From positions 6,521,501-6,585,500 of the forward strand of contig OY727093.1 of the NCBI GenBank assembly GCA_963402885.1: 64,000 bases of DNA. The letters are read 5' to 3'. Shown here in pieces: positions 1 to 12,122 of this stretch. The position numbers were made by a program, and so were the translations under genes. Below the pieces are notes generated by a model. That model was given only the letters and a program-made list of their open reading frames with translations. It had not been told where the DNA came from and searched no databases. Source of the stretch: Antedon bifida. Lineage: Eukaryota; Echinodermata; Crinoidea; Comatulida; Antedonidae. Position 1 is the stretch's first letter. The number at the start of each line of letters is the position of its first letter.

Positions 1-185
1 TTTCAGTTTGTCCATGCTATACTTCTCTGTTGATCACGGTCATATTTTTAGATGTTATGGTTTACTAGACTGACGTCAAGGGTAATTGAAATAATGATTT
101 TTTTTTTTATAACTACAAAGTATAAAGCTACGTTTTACTCAAAGTTTATATAATAAAATACAAATTAATTGACTGATTCCGTTAC

Positions 186-3100
186 TTTGGCAATACTTGC
201 GTGACTTCTGGGAAATGATGTCGTTCCAAATATCGTCATCTCATCGTCAGTTTCGAACGATATATCCGAGTAATCAATTCGCCATGACATATTTTCTAGC
301 TCTCGTTCGTACAGACGATTCCTAGAAAATCAATAATAATTATTTATAGAATAGTTTACAATATTTGTTATAATAATACTGTCCTTTATTTAACCTCAGG
401 GGGGGGGGGGGGTCTTTTGTTGCAAATAAAATCGCTCTCCTGAACATAACCTAACTTTGAACGAAAATAGACACCCCTTTCGATAAATTGATGTACAGTA
501 TTTGTGTTTTATTTTTTTTTTTTTTTGTAAAAGATTTTTGTCCTACTTTTATTTCAGCAGCTGTCTAAGAATAATAAATATTAATTCGATTAATGTTTAT
601 GAAATAGTGTTTTGCTGAACATTGTTTGTTTCAGTTATTAGTACGTTTTTGTAATGTTATAGATTACCTGTAGAATATATAAACTATGATACACAAAACA
701 CACAGAAGCAAAACAACGGCAGAAATACCAAGAATTACTACTTGATCTGTGTAAAAAAAAAAATATTAAAAGAATTCATAAACATATATAAAATATATGA
801 ATATTTCTAAACATTTTGCAAGCATTGAAATAAACGTCTTCTTGCGGCTTGGAATAGACTTACTGTAACCCCGAATAGTTCGGTGGCCTAATATTTTATG
901 GGTGTTATTTTTATTTTGTAATTGGTTATTTTGGTTTTTATTCATTTTAAGTCTGTGGAGATATTGTCGATTTGGAATGCATAGGGTTCCTTTTCGAAAT
1001 ATCAAACGCTTTATCACAGGTTCTATCGCAAGCGTGATGCAACGCAAGAACGTAGACGCAACGCAAGCAAATTGGCCAAGGGCAACCGACAGTTCGAATA
1101 ATCCATCGCCTGTGATTGGTCAAATCACTTACGTTGTGCTTACGTCCCTAGTCGCGTCTCTAGTGGGCAAGAATTAATAAACATTTACCGAGTGATGTTT
1201 CTTTACACAGTTCGTTATCCCAACCACACGATGGCTCTCCAATAGGCTTTTCATGTCCACCACCAGGCCAAACTACTATGCTTGAAATCTCGTTAAAGTA
1301 AGCATTTCTAAGATGAATCAAGACATTCATGTTTAGTTTGTAGATAGCTTCATAAATTTCGTACAATAATATCACGACAATTTACAAGCATCGCACAGAA
1401 ATTACGTTCAATGTGTTCCTCCAGGGAATAAGCCGCTTATGAGAGCTCACTCCAAGCAAAATTCCGGCCCAAGTTTACACACACCGGGGCGTCAATATTC
1501 AAAGTGCTTGATTGGCTCGAAAGTGTTCTGTACTTTATTGGGCCTTTTCCTCATCTCCAAACCTCAAGCACCCTTTTCCATCCTTACTTAATCCACTACC
1601 TTTTGAAATCCGAAATTCCATAATTCATACAAAACTCAAACAATATCTCACCCCTAAATCAAAAATGGCTAGACACTGTCCCCGAGGGTTTCAAAATGTT
1701 TTCCATTAAAAGGCTTTCTATTAAAAGGTTTCAAATTAAATTATATTTGTAATGCATATTTAGATATTTATCGATAGGCCTTTTTTTTATAAACATCACT
1801 ATATGCCTTTTATTTATTTTTTTTTTTTAGAGAGTGGAAAAGAAAAGCTTGTGAAATTACATGAAGAATGTGAAACCACATGGTTATTAGTAACGTCGAC
1901 CAGGGATGAGTCCGATATTACTCACTCTCACATTGCCTTGACACAATACATATAGAAAATGATTTATCACCTTAAGTAAATTAAACAAGACAATGCTTGA
2001 CTGTTGAAATAATCCCCAGATATAATAATCTTACTTTTTCTAAAGATTACCTGGTGTTAGTTGTGTCACCTACGTACCTGCTTTGAAATGATGCTATTGT
2101 AACCAAAGTTCCATTCTGATTGTTCTGCAACATGTAATTAGGGCGCCGGTCACCTAGGAGGTCAATTGATACCATACCATCAACGCCTACAAGGTGTAAA
2201 TAAAACATAAACACAATTATTATCAACTTCTTTTATGTGATTTGATTTATTTGGATCAAAACATGAATAAAATGACACACAAAATGGAACAGTAAAAACG
2301 AAACTGGATAAACAAAGAAAGTTTATTAGAAACTTATTTCTATCTGGGTATTTACTGATACCTTATAATTATACGTAAACTAACAGTTAATTAAGATCAT
2401 TGTGTATAGATATTGAGTGTGTAATTAATTATGTATATCGAATCGTGTACGTCACTAAAATAATAACAATCTTTTAGAAAGACAATGGTGAATGAACAAG
2501 CACGAATGTGCAATACTCGGGGTACAGCGAAAGAAGCTGTAATGACGTCATAAGACCGGATGTAACGTCACATACACATCAATAACCGCGCTACCAAATA
2601 CGGCTATACGGTACCATCTTCGAGACGTGATATGGCTGCATCCGGTTTGAAATTAAAAAATCAGCTCTATAGATTTGAGGACATGTCCCTGTAGTATATT
2701 CATGCCAAATCCCAGCTCAATACTACAACTAATAAGGGAGGAGTAGTACTTTAAAAATCGCACTTTTTACTCAATAGTGTCCAGATGGAGGAGGAGCACC
2801 GAGTAAAAAGGTATACGTAATTTTAAAACCATTCTAAAACCATAGACGCACTTGTAAAAACAGGGTATTCTCCTAGTGACAAACATGTTACTAGCACTAT
2901 GCTTAGGTATCTATCATTAATATTATTATATTAGATTTTAGATTGCCTTATGGAGTTTTGTTCATTAACTGATTTTTAAAATAATTGTTAGGTAATAGTT
3001 GTACAAGTTAAGTAATTTTACCACTAAATTCCCAATCAAATAGATTTTTCCCAATTTTGCTTCTGTCATCCGGGTCAGCTCCTTCTCCTAAACTCTTGTT

Positions 3101-6100
3101 TAGAGCTAGTGCATAGAGATATACTGAATCGTAGATCAACGCTGCTTCCAGAGATACCTCGTAACAAAAACAAATACACTCTTAGTAATAAAATTAAAAA
3201 ATATAAATCTTTGGGATTTTAATAAAGGGAAATGGTGAACATACCATCGTGTTTGGGTATAACATCATAATATATTGAGGGCGTTAACTTCAACCACTCT
3301 CTCTACTCTGTGTTTTGTAATGTAATCACGTTTTACCTGTTCATCCTCGGGCAACTCATAATTAAATGGTGCTTGGCTAGTTTTCATTCTGACGTCATCT
3401 TTGAATTGTTCATACTCCAAAGAAGATGGTTCAAGCAGTTTTACATCCATTAGACCTAAGAAAACAAAGCATAAACTGAAAGATCGTCGTCAAGCATATT
3501 CGCAAGAGGGCGACAAAGAAGACAACATATTTATCATGTAATGTTCTTCCATTTGAACCACGTAAAATTAAACAAAATAAGCATTCGATGAAATTGAATA
3601 TATTAAACAAACAGAAATCAGAACAAAAATACTAAAGGAAAACTGACGATTATAATAAATTGTAGGTCCGTCAAAAAGATTTAGATTTTGTAATAACAGT
3701 TCGATGAAATACCTAACAGCTATTTATTAGGCCGGCTAAAAGACACATACTTGAATTATTGATTTTGACAATTCCGTACACTGTATACATATGAGTTATA
3801 ATCGACAACAAGACAACACTATAAAATCTAATTCATTTGGGAAATATGATAGACATGTTGATTTTAATGTGTCATTGGGGTGGAAGGTACCGTGGCAAAC
3901 CCCGGGAGGAACACCATTTGTTCCTAATATGATTTTACGGTATTTGAAGTAAATGATTTATATTAAACTATTATACAGGGTTAATAATTGCATGAAGATA
4001 TCTAGTTCATCGCGGTAACCGAATCATCTTTGAACTACACTGATACTTTGTGATTAGTCAGGTCTAACGTCAATAACTTTATTTTGAAATCAATCTCTGT
4101 CTCGCTTTAGGCCTACTGTACTTTGTTTTTTGACAAAATGTGCACAATAACTTACCAGAAATAACGACGTACAATACGTCACGCTTTCTTAAAATGTATT
4201 CACATTTAGGGGGAAAATGGCAAAATCAGCACTGTGGTCATGTTACACAAGAGTTGTCAAAACAATATAGATTATGTGATAAAACTCCTAGACAGTTGAA
4301 AGCCTTTTGCCATTTTCCCCCAGACTGTTCAATACAATATATCTGGTCAAATTGCCTTATAGTTTATTTACCTTCAAATGCCTCGTTAGCCTCTTCATCC
4401 CGTCCATCATTTCCCATCCATCCGTTAGCCCCTAAGCGTGCGTCAAGCGTAACCTCGACGGAGAAGAACGCGTACTCGCCATTCAGCATGTTGGAACTTT
4501 TAGCCAATAGCAACACGTTTCGTACATCGCTTCCATAGGCTAAAATAATGAACACTGTAATGGAAATTAACATATACAATCATTATTAGTATAAATCAAG
4601 ATTATAAATTGATTAACATTGTTTAAAAAATGCTGATCAATACTGTTATGACAACAAAATATCTTATGAAACGAATGAATATAATAACTATTTCATACAT
4701 TAAACAAAAGTATTTTGTAAGTGTTGTTCAAGTATGTGATGTTTAAGAAATCATAAAGTGGCCTAGGTCTACGCCAAGTTGCCTAATCTACTGTCCTGTA
4801 TCAATGTCTTTTTATTTATTTTGATTTACAGTATAGATGTTTCTAATTTATTCCAGTTTAAACAAATCCGAAGTGGCTACGTGCTATTTTTAACTAGGAG
4901 TGACGCACTAGTATGTAAATGTACTAAGACTTGTACCAAACAATGATGTTTGGTTCTAGTCAATCGATGTATTGTAAAGTTCAGCTTCAACGCCACCATT
5001 TTTCTTTAAACTCAGGTGCAATTTTAATTTGTTTATTTTGTTCAGAAGCTTAATCACTGAGACAGTTAGATAAATGTGTAAACCTAAAACCTATTTTTTA
5101 TCCATTCTACATTTTGCAAGTGATGTTTGACATGCTCACGAGAAATAGTATACTAGCATTTTAGAGACCAGTTGTCTACCGTTCAACGTAATGTACTGTA
5201 TATATAAATACCTAAAGAGACAATGATTACCAAATAAATAATATTTGATAAATATCTCTTAATTAAACAATCATCTACCGGTCATCAACTACATTCAGCT
5301 TCCTATAAATCTCGGATTTATTGCCTAATGTTGTCAAAAGATTCGATCTCCGGTAACAAATTCCGCATTAAATAAACTGTTTTGTTAAAACAACGTCAAA
5401 TTCAATTTGAAAATGTTTGGAATCATTTCATCATTATTGACGGAAGTCTTGACCATTGTTTATTTACTATGAGATCCAGACTGTCAAGAGAGTATCTGAA
5501 ATTCATGAGTACTGTAAAAAATGCATCAAAGCAACTTATATCACGTCATGGGTAAAGAATTATAATATAAACCTATCTTTAAGATTGATTATAGTCGTTG
5601 ACATTGAAAGAAAAAATAGAACGAAGGTTGTAAAGGTTCTGATATACAGACTGTTGGAATCACGGTTCCTATGCAAACTAATGATGTCGAGTTTGCTTTT
5701 CAAAGCTATACAGTTAGTTAGTTAATTTTTACTCAGAATAAGATCATAAAATATTATTTCCAATTCATTGAAAATAATATAAAGAAGCGTCTTAGTGTAT
5801 TTTGTTTGAACTTTGTACCAAACGCTAACTACGTCAACGATTAAAGAATGAGGACCAAATACAATAATGTATATTCCACATAATTTTAATTAATCATATA
5901 GTTATCCATATCGCTGAACTAATATTTTCTCACTACAGTACAGCAGTGAAACAGGATGAAACCATTACTAAATCTTGAACTACTGTAGATACCTATATTA
6001 AATACGTTGCTAAAACAAATAGATAATAATTATGAATTAGATAATAATAGTGCTTGGCATGAAGACTATCAATCTCATAGTCACGTATGAGTTTTAGTTA

Positions 6101-9100
6101 GCATTATTCTGTGATTTCCATTATTATTCTATCACCTAGGTCTTGAACTTTACTACAATTAAACGCCAGTAAAAACAGCACAATGCAGAGGAATTTGCAA
6201 ACACTTTTGCAGGATATTTTTAGAAAGTTAAAATTGTTATTTCAGTGAATTGGTTGTTGATGGCAAGACAATAATTGTAATTTTGTAAAGGTCAGATTGA
6301 CAGAAGAACTGAGTTATATCTAAAACAAGATAATGGTGGGCAATGTTCAATCTTATTAGTTTACTTAATATATAATACTGTTGACACGATTGTGCTCCTG
6401 CTTATTGCAGATGTTTTAATTCTCACGTACCCGATGGTAATGGTCAATGATAATGGCCGAATACTTGACCAATATTAATAAATAAACAGTAGAGTATATG
6501 CACTTGATCTGCACAAGTACAACTAATGAATGTTCAAGATGAAAACAAATTACAGTAAAGAAGGAAAGAAGTCGAACACTGCCTTAGATAAAATATTTTA
6601 AATGGAAGATAAATAAATAATAAGTAAGATCGACTAAAAACAGAAGAAAGAAGAAAGTGGTACTAGAGATAGAGTAGGCTAGATAACGAACAGTAACGTG
6701 GGGAATGAAGGAAAGAAGGTAGAATTAAAAAGTGAGGAAAAAAGAATTGGAGGTTGATTGGAGGGAGTGGATAAAAGACAGCAATGTTAAAAGAACTCAT
6801 GGTAATTCATAGTAAATAAAGCATAGGAAACAAGAAGCAAGAATTAGAAGTAAGGTAGAAATAATTAGAAATAGATTGGAGGAAAATAAGAATTGTTGAA
6901 ATAACTAATAGTAACATGAAGAAGATTAAACAGGATAGAAGAATTATTTGAATTAAGATAGAATGAAGAAGAACTAGCAATATAGAAATAACGAATGAAA
7001 ACATGATAGAATGAAAGCGATAGAAACAAGGAGAGAGGAATAAAGAATTATAAGTGAATTGGAGAAAAGGCAAGAATGTTGAAATAACTAATGGAAAATG
7101 AAGCAGACTGGAAGAATTAGAAGTGAGATAGAAATGTTAGAATGAAGGGGCTGGAAACAAAACTGAAGAACGAATTAGAAGAATGAAGAAAAGAAGCAAA
7201 AAAGAGAATAGAACATGTTAGAATAAAGGATTGAAAACAAGTTAGAAGGAGATATATTGGAGAAAATAACGTAGAAATGAACGGAAACATTGTAGAATGT
7301 AAACAGCACAGAAGAAAAGACCAAACTAATGTAAAAAGAAGAGGAAAAAAAGAATGACTACGGCATAGATTAAAGGAAAGACCAAACTTTATAACGCATT
7401 GAAGGAATAGAGACAGCAAAAGTATCTGAAAGTGCGATAATGAAGAAATTTCAAACATCATTCATAAAAATTGACAAAATCTGTACTACATCAATGTTCT
7501 AACTGATTTCGATGACGTGCTTTGGGTTTTATTTTCATACAACACTGGACAAATACGTACAGTAGTTTATTCACAAAATCATAAATAGTTCGTAGTGTTC
7601 ATTTGGGTTTAAAATGACAAGAATTTATCAAAATATGTAATGAAATAATTCAATTGAAATAACAATTAGTATGAGTGTTCATTGATTGTTAATCGTGGGC
7701 AACAAATCACTTCACACAACAATATTATATATACACTCTTTGTTATTAATTTATTTTAGGTATTGAGAAACTCTAAACCGCCTAGTGATATACTGGAAAT
7801 TAGTTACAATAGGAATAACTTCGAAACTTGTTGATGTAAATTGATTTATGTAAGGAAGGTGTTTTTTAAATAAACAAACATACTGCAAGTTGGTTGCCAA
7901 GTTGTATTTAAAAAAAACGAGTTGAGTTGGTAGGCTCAACGAAAGTAGAATATAGAGACTAAGTTTATTATTTAAAGAAATATGACATTTGCTAACGACA
8001 AAAAACATTGATGATTGTGAACACAACATTATAAAGAATGACAAATGATACTATTATAGTAGGTCTAATTAATTGAAAATGATGATAATGGCAATGGAAT
8101 TATTGAAATTGGAATTGGCTGCCTATAATTGTTATATCTTAATTTGGTTTGTTTTCTACAATAAAAGTACATGATAGTAGGCCTCTATTACACTATTGTT
8201 TCTATTTATCTTTTCTGGTTTGTTTGTAATAAATCTTTCATGAACAACCCAACATGTTTATTGCACATAGAACACTTACGTCAAGGGTCGCCAATGCGCA
8301 CCACCCCCAGCTAGGCCAAATAACACACAACACAACTCTAATGGAATGTAGCATCCATAGTTATTCTATGATATCCCGGCCAATTAAAATAATTGTTCAT
8401 TGTTATGAGAGTTTTACCTCGCATTGTGGGAAAATGAAAAAGGATAATAAAACCTATACATGTAACCAATATATTATGAATGCAGGGCCGTAGCCAGCAT
8501 GAGGCAGACGAGGCGCTTGCCTCGTCTGAAATTTTCAATTTTCACCACCCATACCCAAATTCCCCAGCACTGATCGTTATATTTGATATTGATAATTATA
8601 TTTAAAAGAATCTTTGCCTCGTCTGTTTTTAGCCTCTTATTGTTTATATTCTGTTCAGATCATCAACATACGGTTGTAACACTAAATCCTAGTATTTCAG
8701 GAGGGAAGTGAAACTAATAATTCACCTGGCTATACAATGATGAAAACATCAAACATCGTATGGTTATCATTTAATGTAATTGTAAATTAATAGCTATCTG
8801 ATTGCTTTTATTATACTTGAAGCATCTGGGGTTTGTGTGATATGAGAGTAGGAGGAGTGCAAACGCGGATCAAGAGTTGTGTTTCATAAATGTCTTCCAG
8901 TGATAATAAATCGGCTAACCACTTATAAAGTAATCATGTAGAGTATGGTTGAAAGGGGTATAGCTAATTCTCCGGGGAACTAACTCACCAGCCGGTCCAG
9001 ATGATTTTGGGCTAAATCCATCGGTGGATGGATGATGATTCTAATGAATTTCAAAAAATGAACATCATTTTCTCGTGGGAAATCGGCCACGGAGGTAACC

Positions 9101-10584
9101 GAAATTGAGATTTTTTCAAGAGTAATAACTAAAGGGTGATTAGTTTTTATTTCCAGGTGTTTTTGTTTTGGTGGTGATTTACACAACTGAACAGCACAAG
9201 CGGCAAACCCATATTTCTAACGAAATTGTGAAATCAATCTAATTGCCTCGTTTTACTGAAGGCGGCTTATTTAAACATGGTCCATGGCGAATTTGGACAA
9301 AAGGCCACTAGTGTCTAAACATCTTTTTCAATGACTCCCAGAATTACACACATAGTATCATCACATTAAACTATTGGCTTCATATCCGTTTAATGATTTT
9401 TGTACTATTAATTTCACATTTATCACACCTCAGAGCCTATAGTGGCGCCATGGAGCGGCATCTCAAATGAAATCAAATTTCTATTTCGATGCTAATTTCC
9501 GCGAATTATCTTTATTCTACTCTTGTGATTTGGGTTTAAAAACATACTTAGATGGTACCAACAATTTAATTTAAAATAAAACAGGACAATGCCCAGACGA
9601 ATGTATTGGACAACTTACATTTCATAAATAAAAAAAAAAGTAGACTATTATTATTTATTAAAAAGTAGACTATTATGTTATTCAACCAAATTATATTTAT
9701 CTTTTATTTCTATAATTGGGTAGTTCGAGTAGATCGAGACTTTTAGCCCAAACATACAACAATTAGTTTGTATTTCAAATCGATGTGAACACCTGTAGAC
9801 AAAAAGACATTATGCATGCGTAATCTGGCTAGGGGGAACCTATATTAAAAGCATCAGGAAATGATATGTATGTACCTTTAGAAGATGATTTGGCTTCTTC
9901 CAGAGCGTCTCCTTTGATCTGTATTGTACCTGCATCCGATGCCTCGATAGGACTAGCTGGATGTTTTTCATTTTTATCACCTGGTTCAAACACTTGATAA
10001 ATTGCGACCTCTATATCATTGTCTTCGAACGCCGTTTTAAAAGCATCTGCTGTGAGTGACCAGACGTGCTGCGATGAAAAGAATATTCCTACTCTTGCAA
10101 ACTTAAAATGCTGCATAATTTCCACAAAGAATGGTGACATTTTTTCATTTGGGGCAGTTGATCTGGCAAAGTTGGGGTACTGCTCTTTATCAGAAAGTGC
10201 GCTGCTTGAACAAGCCCACGATATCATTGGAATCTGCCAGTGTTTTGCGAGGTAACCACCTGGTTCGCAGACGACACTACAACCTGGTCCAATAAATGCG
10301 TCAACAGCAAACTGCTCATACATATCCAAGATGCTAGCTAGTCCTTTTGAGGTATCACAATCTGTATCATTCCATATGAAAGTAAACGTGTGGCCACCTC
10401 TATGAATTGCAGTTAAAGTTGAATCATTGTTGACCTTCTCTACAGCCACGGACATGGCTCCTCCGGAGCGCTTCCCGACAGGCCAAAATCCATCCCATGG
10501 AACCAAAAATCCAAGACGAAATATTTTACCTGAGCATGTTGAAAATACAAATAAGAAACCCAATAGAACTGTCAAACGAATCAT
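186..10584 (-). CDS. Receptor guanylyl cyclase (natriuretic-peptide/speract receptor type), 5' half, partial
   Basis: Eight exons, read leftwards: 10584-9876, 4554-4372, 3455-3337, 3157-3022, 2186-2078, 1307-1207, 746-668 and 321-186. All have GT/AG borders and every junction keeps phase, giving 524 codons. Residues 1-19 form a signal peptide. An ANF-receptor ligand-binding domain follows, with the typical IGPGCSVVCEP disulfide motif in exon 1 and GEYAFFSVEV in exon 2. The membrane-proximal WPGGG...CGW motif is in exon 6. Exon 7 encodes one hydrophobic helix (QVVILGISAVVLLLCVLCII). Exon 8 starts the cytosolic part with ERELENMSWRIDYSDI, matching the juxtamembrane segment before the kinase-homology domain. 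Known family role: a cell-surface peptide receptor that makes cGMP. The kinase-homology and cyclase domains are not in the window. Intron 1 is 5.3 kb. The family is clear, the ligand is unknown, and the exon 6-7 junction is the least certain. Confidence 0.88.
399..412. repeat. Poly-G run
   Basis: Fourteen consecutive G bases in the intron between receptor exons 7 and 8. This is unusual in such an AT-rich window. It could form a G-rich secondary structure and is a likely sequencing and polymerase slippage site. Confidence 0.9.
2498..2820. repeat. Dispersed repeat, copy 1
   Basis: This stretch inside a receptor intron closely matches 41540-42245. Shared words include TGTAATGACGTCATAAGAC and GAGGACATGTCCCTGTAGTA. 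Both copies end near a GAGTAAAAA motif. No coding potential is seen. It is probably a non-autonomous transposon or old SINE-like family of unknown class. Confidence 0.7.
4209..4321. mobile_element. Short MITE with 17-bp perfect terminal inverted repeats
   Basis: GGGGGAAAATGGCAAAA at 4209-4225 is exactly inverted at 4305-4321, enclosing 113 bp with no coding potential. It lies in the large first intron of the receptor gene, just before exon 2. Size and structure fit a miniature inverted-repeat transposable element; the superfamily was not determined. Confidence 0.7.
6600..7450. repeat. Strand-asymmetric purine-rich tract
   Basis: About 850 bases of the plus strand are almost only A and G with scattered T. 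Degenerate words such as GAATTAGAAG, GAAAGAAG and TAGAAATA recur. Long leucine/phenylalanine/serine-rich minus-strand frames here are by-products of the composition, not genes. It lies in receptor intron 1. The pattern fits a decayed simple-sequence expansion. Confidence 0.75.
8483..8640. repeat. Repeat-like segment with a 10-bp perfect hairpin
   Basis: The words GCAGGGCCGTAGCCAGCATG resemble ends of common metazoan DNA transposons (recalled pattern, not searched). A perfect hairpin follows: CAGACGAGGC at 8505-8514, loop GCTT, inverted arm at 8519-8528. The arm word GCCTCGTCTG occurs again near 8616. It lies in receptor intron 1. Confidence 0.45.
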
Positions 10585-12122
10585 GTCTTTTATGTCCTCA
10601 ATATTTAAACAAAATAGGTTAACCTACTGCAGACCGATATTATCCAATGGACAATGTCCTGTAGTGCTTTTCATTACGCAGAAGATGATAAACAATATAA
10701 TTATATAGTTGAAAATATCGGACAACATACTGTAAGGTCGCACGCGTTATCAGTGTGGTCATATCACTCGCAGTGAATAGTAAAATTTAATCTAATGAAC
10801 AACAGAAATGGATCATCTTGGTAAACACTATTTATCCGAACACCTTACACAGGTAATCAATTAGTTGGAGCGAGAAAACTACAGTGGAGTAGTTTTCCGT
10901 GTATACAGAGGTTTCAAATAACATTGAATATTTAAATTATTATCTAAATGAGGCTGCATACCGGATATAGAAAGTCTACAAGGAAAAAAACGAAGTAGGC
11001 CGTGCAAATAAAATTACGCACGTTCAGTTTTACAACACAGCAATAAATCATAACTAGGCCTATGTCTCGTCTGCTAATGTTTGCCGTACGCTTGCAGCTC
11101 GGATAGTAAAACAATCAACCCAGTATAATAAGCAATAACATATTTGAAAGGTTAAAATCAATTAATAAAAGATAATTACTTTTATGATAAACACCAGGTG
11201 TAGTGTGAACAATTGAGTTTTGTGAATGAATGAATAAACGTACTGTGGACCGCCTAAGTTACAGTCAATGTATAGATGGCGCTAAACTACGGTATAAGAG
11301 ACGCCTCCAAAACGCTTAATGAAATGACAAACCACATTTTCTGAATTTGAAGTTCGACAGTGGTTCTTGGCGCCCGCTATTCCTATTTCACACGTCTAGT
11401 CTTTACAGATTTATTTACGGAGATTTTTTTCCCATATCATTTATATACAACAAAGGGTTTGTTACGACTTATATAGTTTATTACTACATTAGAACTAATG
11501 AATAACAAAATCGTCAATAAATAGGCTAATGTCTCCGTGTATATTGTGGGCAAGATATATATGTTTACTAGCAAAATTTCCCCAGGTTTCGATTTACAGA
11601 GGCAGACAGTAGGTTAAAGGGCAATTTACACAGACGCGGTAACGGTAAACGGTAACCGGAAAACAGAAATGTAGAACAAATTATTACTTTAACCATTTAC
11701 ACAAAACGCGGAGCGAACGGGTGAGCTCAGGATAGATATTCTACGTGGGACACTGCACGCGGTTTTCCGCTTACCGTTACCACACGTCTGTGTGTAAATT
11801 GGCCTTTGGGCTCCGGTAACTCTTATTTTTTATGAAATATAAATCTAAGCAAGAACATAGTAAAATAACTATTTTAAAAAGTGTTAAAATATAGGAAATT
11901 CACGAAAATTGATAAATTGATGTCAATTTAGGACATTTTTAAAAAGTCTATAAATCCAAAGAACAATCAATTTTATTTACCAACGCACTATTTTTTACTC
12001 CAAATAGTTATCTGGTTATCAATTGCAAGTCATTGATTATCAGTGAAATTCCTATCTTATAAAACTTTTTCACAAGGGAACTTATTTCACGACGCTCGTT
12101 CTGCTTCACCGCTGTATAATTG
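10585..12122. other. Intergenic region upstream of the receptor gene
   Basis: No gene is seen. It must contain the receptor promoter and 5'UTR, reading leftwards from about 10.6-10.8 kb, but no clear TATA box or initiator could be assigned. Its only recognisable structure is the MITE at 11616-11807. The rest is AT-rich and unassigned. Confidence 0.6.
11616..11807. mobile_element. MITE of about 190 bp with long imperfect inverted repeats
   Basis: The left end reads AAAGGGCAATTTACACAGACG and then runs of CGGTAACGGTAAAC. The right end is the inverse, finishing GTCTGTGTGTAAATTGGCCTTT. The arms span most of the element, so it can fold on itself. No coding capacity. It resembles hAT- or PiggyBac-derived MITEs, but no target duplication was clear. 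Confidence 0.65.

Noticed and set aside
902-1177. 91-residue plus-strand frame
   Set aside because: It lies in a receptor intron over a repeat-like stretch with ACGCAACG words; no family match.
6807-7461. Two minus-strand frames rich in Leu, Phe and Ser
   Set aside because: They come from the purine-rich tract on the plus strand and have no domain or start context.
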